The translations under genes and the position numbers were made by a program. DNA of 64,000 bases, taken from assembly GCF_020783335.1 (NCBI RefSeq), contig NZ_CP086068.1, forward strand, positions 1,922,001 to 1,986,000, in the 5' to 3' direction. Positions within the stretch are counted from its first letter, which is position 1, and each line of letters begins with the position of its first letter. The DNA is from Mucilaginibacter daejeonensis. GTDB lineage: Bacteria > Bacteroidota > Bacteroidia > Sphingobacteriales > Sphingobacteriaceae. Shown here in pieces: positions 43,238-52,241 of the stretch. Below the pieces are notes generated by a model, which saw only the letters and a program-made list of their open reading frames with translations, did not search any database and had not been told where the DNA came from.

Positions 43238-44872
43238 ATGCGTAAATTGGGTTTGCTAACCATAAAATGGGCCTTTTGGGTTCTGGCGGTATCTTGCTTC
43301 CTCTACGCTGGTCAGATCAATGCTCAAGCACGATCAAATACCGAATCTTCAGTGTATCAATACAGCGCTCCCATAGGTTCCCGACAAGCATATCTTTGGA
43401 TCCCGCCCAAGTGCGAGCAGGTGAGGGGTTTGATCGTGTCATTCGCTAACATGTTGGAGCGTCATTGGTGCGAAGACCCCATTATTCGTAAAGCAGCTGC
43501 GAAAAACGATCTAGGGATACTGCTGATCGAACCTTCGGCAACGGGTGTCGACGCTAACCTGACCGTATCCGGTAAGCAAGCATTCCTACAATTGCTGAAA
43601 GCTTTGGCCGATAGCTCGGGCTATAGCGAGATAGCGAAAGTGCCATTTATTCCCGTCGACCATTCGGTGCATAGTGTTTTTTGCTGGAACTTGTGTGCAT
43701 GGTTACCTCAGCGCGTTATAGCAGCCATTCCGGTAAAGGGACAGCCTATACCAGATGATGCGAACATAGCCGGTATACCATTTTGCTACATCATTGGCGA
43801 AAATGACGAGTGGCCTTTGACCAAGAACGGCAAGCCCTTTGATCGCAACTACATTTGGCCTTACATGCGCAGTAGCGTAACAGCGTTGCGAAAGAAGGAT
43901 ACCAATAACCTGGTTGGAGTGGCTACCGACCTTGGCGGCGGGCATCTGGACTGGCCAACCCAGCTATCAAATTTCATGGCGCAATTTATTGAGAAAGCTT
44001 GCAAATACAGATCCAGTAAGGAAAAAGAAGGAGAGAATGCTCATGAACTTTTACCCATCGACCCGCAAAAGGGCTGGCTGACCGACACCGAAGGACTTGA
44101 CCCTGACCGTTTCAAGCCGGCGCCTTACCTGCGATATAAGGGCAACCGTCAGAACGCCTACTGGTTCTTTGACGAGGAGATGGCTCGCACTGCCATGAAC
44201 CTTGCAGGCGACCGTAAGGCGCGTAAAATGCAAATGGTCGGTTTTAAGCAGCGTGATACGATCATTGATCTGAACGGCGATCCTTATGTCTCGTTAGCAT
44301 TTCAACCGGAAAAAGATCGAATGTCATTTGGAGTCAGATCAGTCTTTTTGGATCACATACCTCGGGAATTGCCAGGGGCTGGACGTTCATTAGGCCATGC
44401 TAAAGGACGGATAAGGCTGAGCGTGATCTGCGGACCTGCCAGGCAGATGGCTGATGGCCTCTTCAAGATCGATTTCGACCGGTATAGCCTTAACGACATT
44501 TGGCTAATGGCCAGTCACAGCGGTGATCATGACCACGGGCGCGCTGTACAGCCGGCTCGCATTCGCCTGGCGGTAAAGCTTACGCCGAACGATAACGCAA
44601 ATATCTCCTTTGAACTGATCGGTGATCAGCATGCAGGTCGTTCAAAAGAGGTTCAGCTTAGAGCTAATTGCACAACGGGTTCGCCGGTCAGCTACTTTGT
44701 CAACAGCGGTCCGGCCATCGTTAAAGGTGATAAGTTATTGTTCACCGCTATCCCTAAGCGTAGCCGATACCCCATATCGGTCACCGTAACGGCTTGGCAT
44801 TGGACCTATGATGACCTTGCAAAAGCTAATTATGTTGGTACCATGTCACAAAGTTTCCAGCTTACTAAGTAA
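43238..44872 (+). CDS. Secreted alpha/beta-hydrolase-like protein, candidate carbohydrate esterase
   Basis: 544 residues with a signal peptide ending INAQ (about residue 30). The first 260 residues look like an alpha/beta hydrolase: GLIVSFANMLERH, a nucleophile-elbow-like VDHSVHSVFCW (Ser143 or Ser146, with Asp instead of the usual Gly before it), Asp in IIGENDEWP and His236 in GGGHLDW. The C-terminal half is beta-rich, unrelated to families I recognise. It is the fourth gene of the kinase-SusC-SusD operon, so removal of acyl groups from the PUL substrate is a reasonable guess, not shown by sequence. Confidence 0.75.
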   Translation: MRKLGLLTIKWAFWVLAVSCFLYAGQINAQARSNTESSVYQYSAPIGSRQAYLWIPPKCEQVRGLIVSFANMLERHWCEDPIIRKAAAKNDLGILLIEPSATGVDANLTVSGKQAFLQLLKALADSSGYSEIAKVPFIPVDHSVHSVFCWNLCAWLPQRVIAAIPVKGQPIPDDANIAGIPFCYIIGENDEWPLTKNGKPFDRNYIWPYMRSSVTALRKKDTNNLVGVATDLGGGHLDWPTQLSNFMAQFIEKACKYRSSKEKEGENAHELLPIDPQKGWLTDTEGLDPDRFKPAPYLRYKGNRQNAYWFFDEEMARTAMNLAGDRKARKMQMVGFKQRDTIIDLNGDPYVSLAFQPEKDRMSFGVRSVFLDHIPRELPGAGRSLGHAKGRIRLSVICGPARQMADGLFKIDFDRYSLNDIWLMASHSGDHDHGRAVQPARIRLAVKLTPNDNANISFELIGDQHAGRSKEVQLRANCTTGSPVSYFVNSGPAIVKGDKLLFTAIPKRSRYPISVTVTAWHWTYDDLAKANYVGTMSQSFQLTK

Positions 44873-44898
44873 CGATTCACAGGCATTTCGAACCTGAC

Positions 44899-45717
44899 CT
44901 ATCGGTACGGCAACTTGTACATCAGCGATAACGCTGCGCCGTATCCTTCGCCGGTGTTACGGCCGGCAACCGTATAAAATAACGACAGGTTGAGGTTGAT
45001 CCTTTTATTGAAAGAATGACCATAATTGCCCGCTACACGCACGTAATTAAAATCACGGTTGGCCAGTAGGTTGTTTACCGATCGTTTGTCAGAGCTGATA
45101 GACCTTCCTGCACCTGCATTGACGCCTAATTGGTTCCACCGATCAAGCGAATATCCAAGTGATACATCGGCCAGGTATTGCTGCGGAGCACCGGTGCCTA
45201 CATATTGGCTAAAGCCCAGGTCTACGTTGTAAGAGGTCTTGCTGCTCAAACTACCACTGTTAGACAGGTGGACGGTGCCCCCGGCGTTACCCAAGCCGAT
45301 ATAACGTGAACTGGTGTTGGTATACAAGGGCATTATTGCGCCGGTGTACACAGAAATGTAATTGGAGTAATTGAAGTTGAAAAGATTATACGTGAGGCCC
45401 AATTGCATATCGCCTAAACTGGTGTTGTTGACCGCTCCACCCGGATAAGTGATGCGCTGATAGATGACCGGTACGCCAATATTCACATCCAATCTGTTCG
45501 ATATACCATAAGCCAGGTTGACGCCAAAAGTAGTGGCATTGAAACTTTGACCATTTCCTTCGCGGTAATTGCCGTTCTGATCCCAGCGGTTTTTAGCGAT
45601 GTATTGCGATAGCGAACTTGAGAGTATAAAGTGCTTTTTACCTATTGGCCAGCCAGCTTGCGCGGTACTAAAAGAAAAGAGGATAACTGAGGTGGCTAAT
45701 AGAATACTTTTTTTCAT
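44899..45717 (-). CDS. Outer-membrane beta-barrel protein (MetA/phenol-type transporter-like)
   Basis: 272 residues from the ATG at 45717, which starts a signal peptide (MKKSILLATSVILFSFSTAQ). The mature protein is a run of amphipathic beta strands with GISNRLDVNIGVPVIYQRI and SLGDMQLGLTYNLFNF, like the outer-membrane 'MetA_phenol' family. It ends in INLNLSLFYTVAGRNTGEGY. A channel role is inferred. It is the last gene of a minus-strand unit after the acetyl esterase. Confidence 0.75.
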   Translation of the reverse strand: MKKSILLATSVILFSFSTAQAGWPIGKKHFILSSSLSQYIAKNRWDQNGNYREGNGQSFNATTFGVNLAYGISNRLDVNIGVPVIYQRITYPGGAVNNTSLGDMQLGLTYNLFNFNYSNYISVYTGAIMPLYTNTSSRYIGLGNAGGTVHLSNSGSLSSKTSYNVDLGFSQYVGTGAPQQYLADVSLGYSLDRWNQLGVNAGAGRSISSDKRSVNNLLANRDFNYVRVAGNYGHSFNKRINLNLSLFYTVAGRNTGEGYGAALSLMYKLPYR

Positions 45718-45734
45718 TGAGTCAAGGTTTAGGA

Positions 45735-47150
45735 TCATGGGAGAAGGAAAAATTCGCGCAGCCAGCTATACTGATGACGGTAATAGATAGGGTCGACCTC
45801 ATGCGCCTTATCAGCGCTCACCCATAGTTCTTTCTGTGAAGTACCCAGTTGGTTGAACATCGCCACGCTGCATCGTGGTGGGCATAATTCATCCATCAAA
45901 CCGATTCCCATCAGCACGGGGCATTGTACATCGGGCGCAAAATGCATGGGGTCGTAATAATCCCACACGCGGTACATTTCCTCCATGCTGGCCGATCGGC
46001 CTCTTCGCTTAACAAAGTTATTCAGATGCCAAACAGGTGTCTCATTCTTAGGCGGTACCTTCATGGTGATCACCGATGCTTCACGCAGGTCTGAATATAG
46101 GGGAACCTCTGTAGTGACACCTTTGATACGCTGATCTAACGCTGCCGTTACTACGGCCAAACAACCACCCTGGCTACCACCGTCAATAGCGATCCGGTTC
46201 ACATCCATTCCCAGGTAGCCGTGGCTCGCCAAAAAGTCCACACCACGTAAACAGTCCATATAAACAGCACGGTAGATGTAGTTGTCCTTACTTTCTAAAT
46301 GGTAATTATTATACTGAATACCGAAAGTGTTGATCGCATCTTTGCTGTTGCCATTACCTCTTACGTTCAACTGAAATACCGCAAAGTCATCCTCGATCAT
46401 GCTTGGTTTCATTTCTACCAAATACCCCGGCACACGATACCTGATCGGGATGAATTTATCCTTTTTGACCGGTATAGTGAGCCATCCCTTAATCAGGGCA
46501 TTACCCCATGAGCGCATCTCCACCAAGTACACCTTGATCTCGGGCGTTGAAAGGTTCTTTTGCTCGGTCACCTTATAGTCGGGTTGTATCTTGTCGAGCA
46601 TTTGGCGGCTCTTTTTCCAAAAAGCGTCGAAATCGGCCGGGCGGTGTTGAGGAGCCGCGATCTTGAACGGTGCTATGCCGAATACCTTTTTGATCGTATC
46701 ATCATAAGCCGTCAAATTCATGCGGATACTCAGTTGGTAAAACCCCGGTGGGTTAGGAGGAAGTTTGAACTTTACTGTTTTGCTACCCCTGCGGCCAAGC
46801 GCTATATGTACCGAGTCCTCAAAAAGCTGTTTACCCTCGTCAGTAGATACAGTGTATGAGAATTTGCCTTCCTGCTTTAAACGGTAAGTGCTTTTCAAGT
46901 CTACCTTATAATCGATGTAAGAGGCCTCATCAAAAATAGCGTTGGCTGTTCCGGCCTTCACTTTGATAAGTATCTCGCCATCTTCTTCGTTTTCTTCTTT
47001 ATCGGCTCCATCGGCCGAGTGACGGGGCGGGGGCGAAATTACAGAGCCGGTCTTAGATGGTTTGACCAGTTGAGCTAAGGTAAGCGCGTGTGTGAGTAAG
47101 ATCAGCATACCACAGATCAGCACAGATCTGAGACAGGTTTTAACATTCAT
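45735..47150 (-). CDS. Secreted acetyl xylan esterase-like protein (CE7/AXE1 family)
   Basis: 471 residues with a signal peptide ending LTLAQ (about 27), an acidic linker (about 48-60, rich in Glu) and an AXE1 domain (about 170-470). Catalytic triad: Ser326 in DGGSQGG, Asp420 in GIGLMDELCPP and His450 in DKAHEVD; oxyanion region RGNGNSKD. CE7 enzymes remove acetyl groups from xylo-oligosaccharides and other small acetylated sugars. An N-terminal beta-sandwich (about 60-165) precedes the catalytic domain. It lies 27 bases after the response-regulator gene. Confidence 0.92.
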   Translation of the reverse strand: MNVKTCLRSVLICGMLILLTHALTLAQLVKPSKTGSVISPPPRHSADGADKEENEEDGEILIKVKAGTANAIFDEASYIDYKVDLKSTYRLKQEGKFSYTVSTDEGKQLFEDSVHIALGRRGSKTVKFKLPPNPPGFYQLSIRMNLTAYDDTIKKVFGIAPFKIAAPQHRPADFDAFWKKSRQMLDKIQPDYKVTEQKNLSTPEIKVYLVEMRSWGNALIKGWLTIPVKKDKFIPIRYRVPGYLVEMKPSMIEDDFAVFQLNVRGNGNSKDAINTFGIQYNNYHLESKDNYIYRAVYMDCLRGVDFLASHGYLGMDVNRIAIDGGSQGGCLAVVTAALDQRIKGVTTEVPLYSDLREASVITMKVPPKNETPVWHLNNFVKRRGRSASMEEMYRVWDYYDPMHFAPDVQCPVLMGIGLMDELCPPRCSVAMFNQLGTSQKELWVSADKAHEVDPIYYRHQYSWLREFFLLP

Positions 47151-47177
47151 TTAATATGATATGAGTCGGTGGGTCGA

Positions 47178-48548
47178 TCAGGCGCAAGCTTTTCTCAACC
47201 GGTTATATAAAGTTTTGCGATTAATGTTCAAAAGGTTGGCCGTTCGCGTCCGATTATAATTCGTGTTCTTCAGAACGGTCAGGATGTGGCCCAGTTCATG
47301 CGTGTATCGACCGCCTTTGAGGAATTGAAGCATTTTTTCGGCCTTGAGGACGGTGAGTACCTCTTGTTCGTCCCCGTGTTTAAGGAGCTGCGCGGCAATG
47401 ATATCGCTCGGTAATTCCTTTAAAGTGATGTATTTCCCTGTGGCCAGCAAAGCGGCACGCCTTACCATATTACGCAACTCGCGAATGTTGCCCGGCCATT
47501 CATACCCTTCAAAAAGATCTATCACATCATCATCGAACCCAGCAATGCTCCTTCCGGTCTCCGCGTTGGCCTCTTCCAGAAAGCTGTTCGCGAACAGACG
47601 GATGTCTTCGGTACGTTGGCTCAATAACGGTGTTTCAACGGTCAGTTCATTAAGGCGGTAGTAAAGGTCCTCACGAAGAGTACCTACTTTCACGGCAGAG
47701 CGGAGGTCGCGGTTGGAGGCCACAATGATCCTAACATCGATAGAATGTTCCTTTATAGAACCTACCCGTTTCAATTTCTGCTCCTGGATCACCCGCAATA
47801 ATAAGGCCTGCACATCGTAGGACAGATTGCCGATCTCATCCAAAAAAAGCGTTCCACCATTGGCGATCTCAAAGTACCCGACCTTTAAGGTATCGGCACC
47901 AGTGAATGCACCCGCTTCGTGGCCAAAAAGTTGGCTTGGTGCAAGTTCGAGGCTTAAAGTTCCACAGTCCACCGCTACAAAAGGCATTTCACTGCGGTCG
48001 CTTTGCTGATGAATGCTGCGTGCCATGTGTTCTTTACCGGTACCACTGGCGCCTTGAATAACCACGTTGCATCGCGTGGAAGCAATGAGCTCGATATGGC
48101 GCTGTATAGCCTTTGATATAGCGCTGATGCCGGTCACCATTGGTCGTGCTTTAATGGGTGCTACGTAATGGTACTCAGCTTCCGCCTCCGGTTCTGTCAA
48201 CGCGTTTTCGATGCATTCGATCAATTCGGCCGTGTTGAGTGGTTTCACCAGGTAATCATGAACACCGTTCCGAGCCAGCTCAACGGCCAGTTTTACGTCA
48301 GGGTAGCCGGTCATCATCACCACAAGAACATCTGGCTGATGTTGATTGATATATTGCAAAAGGTGCCCCCCGGTGGCGTTACCAAGGCGATAGTCTGTCA
48401 GCACCAGGTCTACCGGTCGCTTCAACTGCGACACTGCTGCCGCGTAATTGAAAGCGGTAAGTACATGGTAGCCTTGCTTTTGTAATAGTTTAGCCAACAG
48501 TAAAGTGGTGTTGACCTCGTCATCAACGATCAGGATGCTTTTTGGCAT
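47178..48548 (-). CDS. Sigma-54-dependent response regulator (NtrC family)
   Basis: 456 residues from the ATG at 48548. Receiver domain (ILIVDDEVN, phosphoacceptor Asp52 in LTDYRLG, MTGYPDV, Lys in DYLVKPL), AAA+ domain (about 135-370) with Walker A GASGTGKEHMA, GAFTGAD for sigma-54 contact and Walker B LFLDEIGNL, then a Fis-type HTH at the end (NYNRTRTANLLNINRKTLYN). When phosphorylated it activates sigma-54 promoters. The histidine kinase encoded divergently at 48959 is a likely partner. First gene of a unit with the acetyl esterase and outer-membrane protein. Confidence 0.95.
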   Translation of the reverse strand: MPKSILIVDDEVNTTLLLAKLLQKQGYHVLTAFNYAAAVSQLKRPVDLVLTDYRLGNATGGHLLQYINQHQPDVLVVMMTGYPDVKLAVELARNGVHDYLVKPLNTAELIECIENALTEPEAEAEYHYVAPIKARPMVTGISAISKAIQRHIELIASTRCNVVIQGASGTGKEHMARSIHQQSDRSEMPFVAVDCGTLSLELAPSQLFGHEAGAFTGADTLKVGYFEIANGGTLFLDEIGNLSYDVQALLLRVIQEQKLKRVGSIKEHSIDVRIIVASNRDLRSAVKVGTLREDLYYRLNELTVETPLLSQRTEDIRLFANSFLEEANAETGRSIAGFDDDVIDLFEGYEWPGNIRELRNMVRRAALLATGKYITLKELPSDIIAAQLLKHGDEQEVLTVLKAEKMLQFLKGGRYTHELGHILTVLKNTNYNRTRTANLLNINRKTLYNRLRKACA

Positions 48549-48958
48549 TATGAGTTTTATCAATTAGGGAAGCTTGAGGGTGAGGCCGAAGCATCTGCCA
48601 AATATTACTGCCGTGAACGTTAGTATACCAGGAAAACGATCGGAGTGAATATCAAAATAGGAGCCTTGCCGCCACCCTTAAACCTTCCGCAATATTATAA
48701 TACCACGAGATCTTATTACCGGGTGTAAACCCGCAGTTTTCAAAACTGGGATCTTAACTAACTCGCTGGTATTTTTACCAGCTTTACAGCAGGTGTTTTT
48801 AGCGGCATACCGCCCGTTGATATTTATCCTATGTAAAGCTCATTACCGAAAAATAGATAAGTATTATGTGGTGGAAAATCGCGAAATTAGAAGCGTATTA
48901 GCATTTTGCTCGGCAAATGTCGTATAAGTTCAGGTCATTAATCTTCGGTTCATATTAG
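48549..48958. other. 410-base divergent intergenic region with several inverted repeats
   Basis: No gene seen. It contains CAGTTTT-C-AAAACTG (48734-48748), GCTGGTA-TTTT-TACCAGC (48765-48782) and ATAATACCACGAGA (48697-48710), the last nearly repeated upstream of the hybrid sensor gene at 52046. I looked for a GG-N10-GC sigma-54 promoter and found no convincing one. Confidence 0.6.
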
Positions 48959-50272
48959 ATGTCGATAAAGATCCATCAATACCCTTTGATCAAAGCGTTC
49001 ATCAAAGGGTGGAAGCATCTTGTAGGGCGTACTGATGAATTTCAACTGGAGGGTCGAGTATTCCATTCTCTGATCCTGTTCAGCGCGGTCATAGCGGTCT
49101 TCAACTTGATCGTTTACCTGTTGCTTGGCGCTTACAGTGTGGCGTTAACCTTTGCGGTCAATCTCCTTTATTACGTGATATTGCTGTACTTTTCCCGCTT
49201 CAAGCACATGACTAAGTGGTGCGTCATCGTAGACGCCGTTCTGCTCAATGTTCTTTTGGCATTTAGTTATTTTGAGAACGATGGTATCGGTGGTCCGACC
49301 ATTTTGATGTATAGCGCGGCTTTCATCGGGCTGTGTACCTATGTGCCTTACCGTTCGGCGTTCGCGCTATTGAGCATCAACGTACTAATGGTTTTCGGCG
49401 TGCAGTGCGCCGAGCTAAAGTTTCCGCAGTGGATCGATCACAGCTACGTTACCGCGCTTCAACGGCACACCGATATGTTCTATGTGTACATCAGTTCATC
49501 GGTATTGATCTTCCTAGCCATTTACGTATTGCGTACAAACTATCACCGCGAGAACAGGCTGGCCATTGACGAGGCTGATCATTTAGCCGTGGCCAATGCT
49601 GAAAAAAGTAAGTTGTTCTCCATCATTGCGCACGACCTACGGTCGCCGCTGGCGCAGATCAACCATTACCTGCAATTGCTGGGCCGTGTCGATATCGATG
49701 ACCCTACCCGGTACAGCATTGAGACCCAACTGAGCGAGATCACCAACAATACAGGACTGATGCTCACCAATCTGCTGTCGTGGTCGCGCAACCAAATGGA
49801 AGGTAGCATGACCGTGAACCTAACACCCGTGAACGTGCTACAAGTGGTAGAGCAGGTGACGCAAACCATCCAGTACGCGGCCGCTACCAAAAACATCGAT
49901 ATCAATGTAAAGGTGAGTGATGATGTGAATGTGATGGCCGATGCTGACCACCTTCAGATCATTGCGCGTAATCTTTTGCAAAATGCCGTGAAGTTCACTC
50001 ACCAGCATGGTAAGGTGAGCGTTGGATGTAGCCGTGAGCGTGACGATGTGATCATCCACATTCAGGACAACGGCATCGGGATGACCGCGGAGCAGCAAAA
50101 GAACGCATTCCATTCCAGCATTAAGGCCTCGTATGGCACCAATATGGAGAAAGGTGTAGGGCTTGGCCTAACGCTAAGTTATGAGTTCGTACAGGCACTG
50201 GGTGGCGAGCTTTGGTTCGAGTCAGCAGTGAACGAAGGAACCACATTTCACATCCGCTTACAATCGGCTTGA
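48959..50272 (+). CDS. Membrane-bound sensor histidine kinase
   Basis: 437 residues. Five or six membrane helices in the first 190 residues with no periplasmic sensor domain, then HisKA with phosphoacceptor His225 in SIIAHDLRSPLAQ, and HATPase with NLLQNAVKFT, DNGIGM and GVGLGLTLSYEFV. It autophosphorylates and passes phosphate to a response regulator, plausibly the divergent NtrC-type protein. The ligand is not apparent. Confidence 0.93.
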   Translation: MSIKIHQYPLIKAFIKGWKHLVGRTDEFQLEGRVFHSLILFSAVIAVFNLIVYLLLGAYSVALTFAVNLLYYVILLYFSRFKHMTKWCVIVDAVLLNVLLAFSYFENDGIGGPTILMYSAAFIGLCTYVPYRSAFALLSINVLMVFGVQCAELKFPQWIDHSYVTALQRHTDMFYVYISSSVLIFLAIYVLRTNYHRENRLAIDEADHLAVANAEKSKLFSIIAHDLRSPLAQINHYLQLLGRVDIDDPTRYSIETQLSEITNNTGLMLTNLLSWSRNQMEGSMTVNLTPVNVLQVVEQVTQTIQYAAATKNIDINVKVSDDVNVMADADHLQIIARNLLQNAVKFTHQHGKVSVGCSRERDDVIIHIQDNGIGMTAEQQKNAFHSSIKASYGTNMEKGVGLGLTLSYEFVQALGGELWFESAVNEGTTFHIRLQSA

Positions 50273-50355
50273 GTCGGTCGCAGGCATCACTGTGATCGAA
50301 TGGAGCCAGGTTTGTGGATCGGATAGGGTGATCGCAAATCTGATCGCTGTGCTAC

Positions 50356-51558
50356 ATGACCCAACAACCTTTACCTAAGTACATCCCGGCGCTCACGGGC
50401 GTACGTGCCCTGGCTGCCTACCTCGTTTTCATCTCGCATTACGACTATGTTTTCGATGGTAGCTTCCCGCATATCGTGCAAAGATCTCTACAAGAGTTCC
50501 ACATAGGGGTAACTATATTTTTTGTGTTGTCGGGCTTCCTGATCACTTATCGATATTATTATAATTTTTATCTCACGTCCGATCGGTTCAGGCAATATCT
50601 TAAGAATAGGATCGCTCGCATATACCCGATGTATTTCCTGCTTACGATCTGCGCTTTTGTATATGATTACTTGACTCGTGATGCAAATGCCGGTAGCGCC
50701 CTGCCCAACACTTTTGTTCTCTTGTTGATGAACCTTACATTTTTAAGAGGGTTCTTCAATGACCTTAAGTTCACGGGCATAGCACAAGGGTGGTCGCTCA
50801 CAGTAGAGGAGTGTTTTTATTTTGCGGCACCTTTTGCTTTTTGGTTCCATAAACGATACAAAAAGCTGCTCTTGCAGCCGGTGGTGATCATTGCCACAGG
50901 TGCTTTGCTGGTACTGATGTTTGGCCATTTAGATTGGTATGGCTTCTTCGGCAACATGACCTTTATGATGATCCATACCTTCTTTGGCCGCTGTTTCGAG
51001 TTCTTTGCGGGAATATATCTGGCGCTCGTGTTATTGAACAAGGGGATGCCTAATGGTAATAGGTCGAATTATACCTACCCGGCGTTCGCACTGATTTTTG
51101 TTTGTCCGGTCGTGATGGGATTGCTACCCATACCTCATGGATGGTCGGCAGGGTTACATCATCCGATAGGCATCGTGATCAATAATTTTGTGCTTGCTTC
51201 AGTGATCGCCATATTCTTTTATGGATTGATCACCGAAGCCACCTTCCTGAAAAAGGCGTTAGCCTCACCTTTAGCCGAGCTGTTGGGTAAAAGCTCTTTC
51301 ATCTTTTACCTCATCCATCTTGGCTTTTTTCGTGATCTGCTGAATAATGGTCTCAACCTGTTGAATGATCAGGTATTCGAGTGGTATGACCGCCGCCGGC
51401 TCGACTGGCATTCTCCGTTCGAGAACGATGTGGTGAACCTGGTATTGCAGTTTGTTCTCCTTAACCTGATCTCTATATTTTTGTACAAGTGTATCGAGGA
51501 GCCGTTGAATCACCGTATCCGAAGGTCCAGTTTATTGATACGGCCTAAGCAGCGCTGA
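50356..51558 (+). CDS. Acyltransferase family 3 (OafA/YrhL-like) membrane protein
   Basis: 400 residues, about 10 membrane helices. N-terminal motif LTGVRALAAYLVFISHYDYVF with the catalytic-type His, and R-rich FRQYLKNRIARIYPMYF, are those of acyltransferase_3 proteins, which O-acetylate or succinylate surface polysaccharides or lipids in the inner membrane. It starts 83 bases after the kinase gene and ends at a bidirectional hairpin. Confidence 0.92.
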   Translation: MTQQPLPKYIPALTGVRALAAYLVFISHYDYVFDGSFPHIVQRSLQEFHIGVTIFFVLSGFLITYRYYYNFYLTSDRFRQYLKNRIARIYPMYFLLTICAFVYDYLTRDANAGSALPNTFVLLLMNLTFLRGFFNDLKFTGIAQGWSLTVEECFYFAAPFAFWFHKRYKKLLLQPVVIIATGALLVLMFGHLDWYGFFGNMTFMMIHTFFGRCFEFFAGIYLALVLLNKGMPNGNRSNYTYPAFALIFVCPVVMGLLPIPHGWSAGLHHPIGIVINNFVLASVIAIFFYGLITEATFLKKALASPLAELLGKSSFIFYLIHLGFFRDLLNNGLNLLNDQVFEWYDRRRLDWHSPFENDVVNLVLQFVLLNLISIFLYKCIEEPLNHRIRRSSLLIRPKQR

Positions 51559-51573
51559 TCAACTGTAAATAAA

Positions 51574-51607
51574 AATGGCCTGTACTTGTGATCAAGCACA
51601 GGCCATT
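51574..51607. terminator. Hairpin terminator between convergent genes
   Basis: AATGGCCTGT (51574-51583) pairs perfectly with ACAGGCCATT (51598-51607), with inner CTTG/CAAG pairing. An A run precedes it, so it may end the minus-strand gene with a U tract; it lies between the two converging stops. Confidence 0.65.
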
Positions 51608-51627
51608 GGCTATAGTGGGCAGATCAA

Positions 51628-51939
51628 TTAACGCTTGGCAAAAAAGCCACTCCCTTTGATCCATACCACCAGGTTGTGGCTATTCAATTGGTTGTACGCT
51701 CTGAAAGCGGTAGACGGGGCAATGCCCAACAATTTGCTTAAGGTATTCAATGACGGCAAAGGCTGGCTGCGATCAAAACTGGCGTTCTCGATAAGTTTTT
51801 GTAACTGCTGCGCCAATTGTGATGAAATAGGAACAGCCGACTTTACATTGATCTTGATCTTGTTGAGGTCGATAACGCCCGAAAAGGATGGTGCCCTTTT
51901 TGCTGGCCGCTCGGTCAGGTAAGTAGAGTTAGTATACAT
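51628..51939 (-). CDS. Small GntR-type winged-helix regulator
   Basis: 103 residues, consisting almost only of a GntR DNA-binding domain: PISSQLAQQLQKLIENASF, PLPSLNTLSKLLGIAPSTAF (recognition helix) and VWIKGSGFFAKR (wing). There is no effector-binding domain, unlike FadR, HutC or MocR subfamilies. It may act as a DNA-binding-only protein or be a shortened regulator. It is divergent from the hybrid sensor gene. Confidence 0.8.
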   Translation of the reverse strand: MYTNSTYLTERPAKRAPSFSGVIDLNKIKINVKSAVPISSQLAQQLQKLIENASFDRSQPLPSLNTLSKLLGIAPSTAFRAYNQLNSHNLVVWIKGSGFFAKR

Positions 51940-52241
51940 AGCTTAATAATTGGTTGGTGTGGCCTGTAGCCGGCGTTGGGTTCCGGCTTATTGGTTATAT
52001 CCAAAATTACCGGGCTGACGTTTTTGAGTCCGGTAAAAACGTGTCATAATACCATGAGAATCGTGTCAAACTGCCTAAAAACAGTGTTTTTATTCCAGAA
52101 ATGCACTGTTCTAATTTATTAGACACCCGGCACAGCGATCACATAAATTTCTTAGATTTGAGATACCAATTATTAAAAAACATCATGCTACTGTACGGCG
52201 CATGGTCGTTGAGCAAAGCCAACTGACCGGTCGGAAATAGC
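51940..52241. other. Divergent promoter region upstream of the hybrid sensor gene
   Basis: 302 bases without a gene. It holds the direct repeat CGTGTCA (52040-52046 and 52062-52068, 22 bp apart) flanking ATAATACCATGAGA (52046-52059), an inverted repeat ACGTTTTT/AAAAACGT (52018-52042), and the -7 box TAGATTTG at 52153-52160. Confidence 0.6.
52153..52160 (+). promoter_or_regulatory. Promoter -7 box upstream of the hybrid sensor gene
   Basis: TAGATTTG matches TAnnTTTG; the leader would be about 75 bases. Confidence 0.45.

Noticed and set aside
48734..48782. Two hairpins as terminators
   Set aside because: They lie in a divergent region where no transcript should end; more likely regulator sites.
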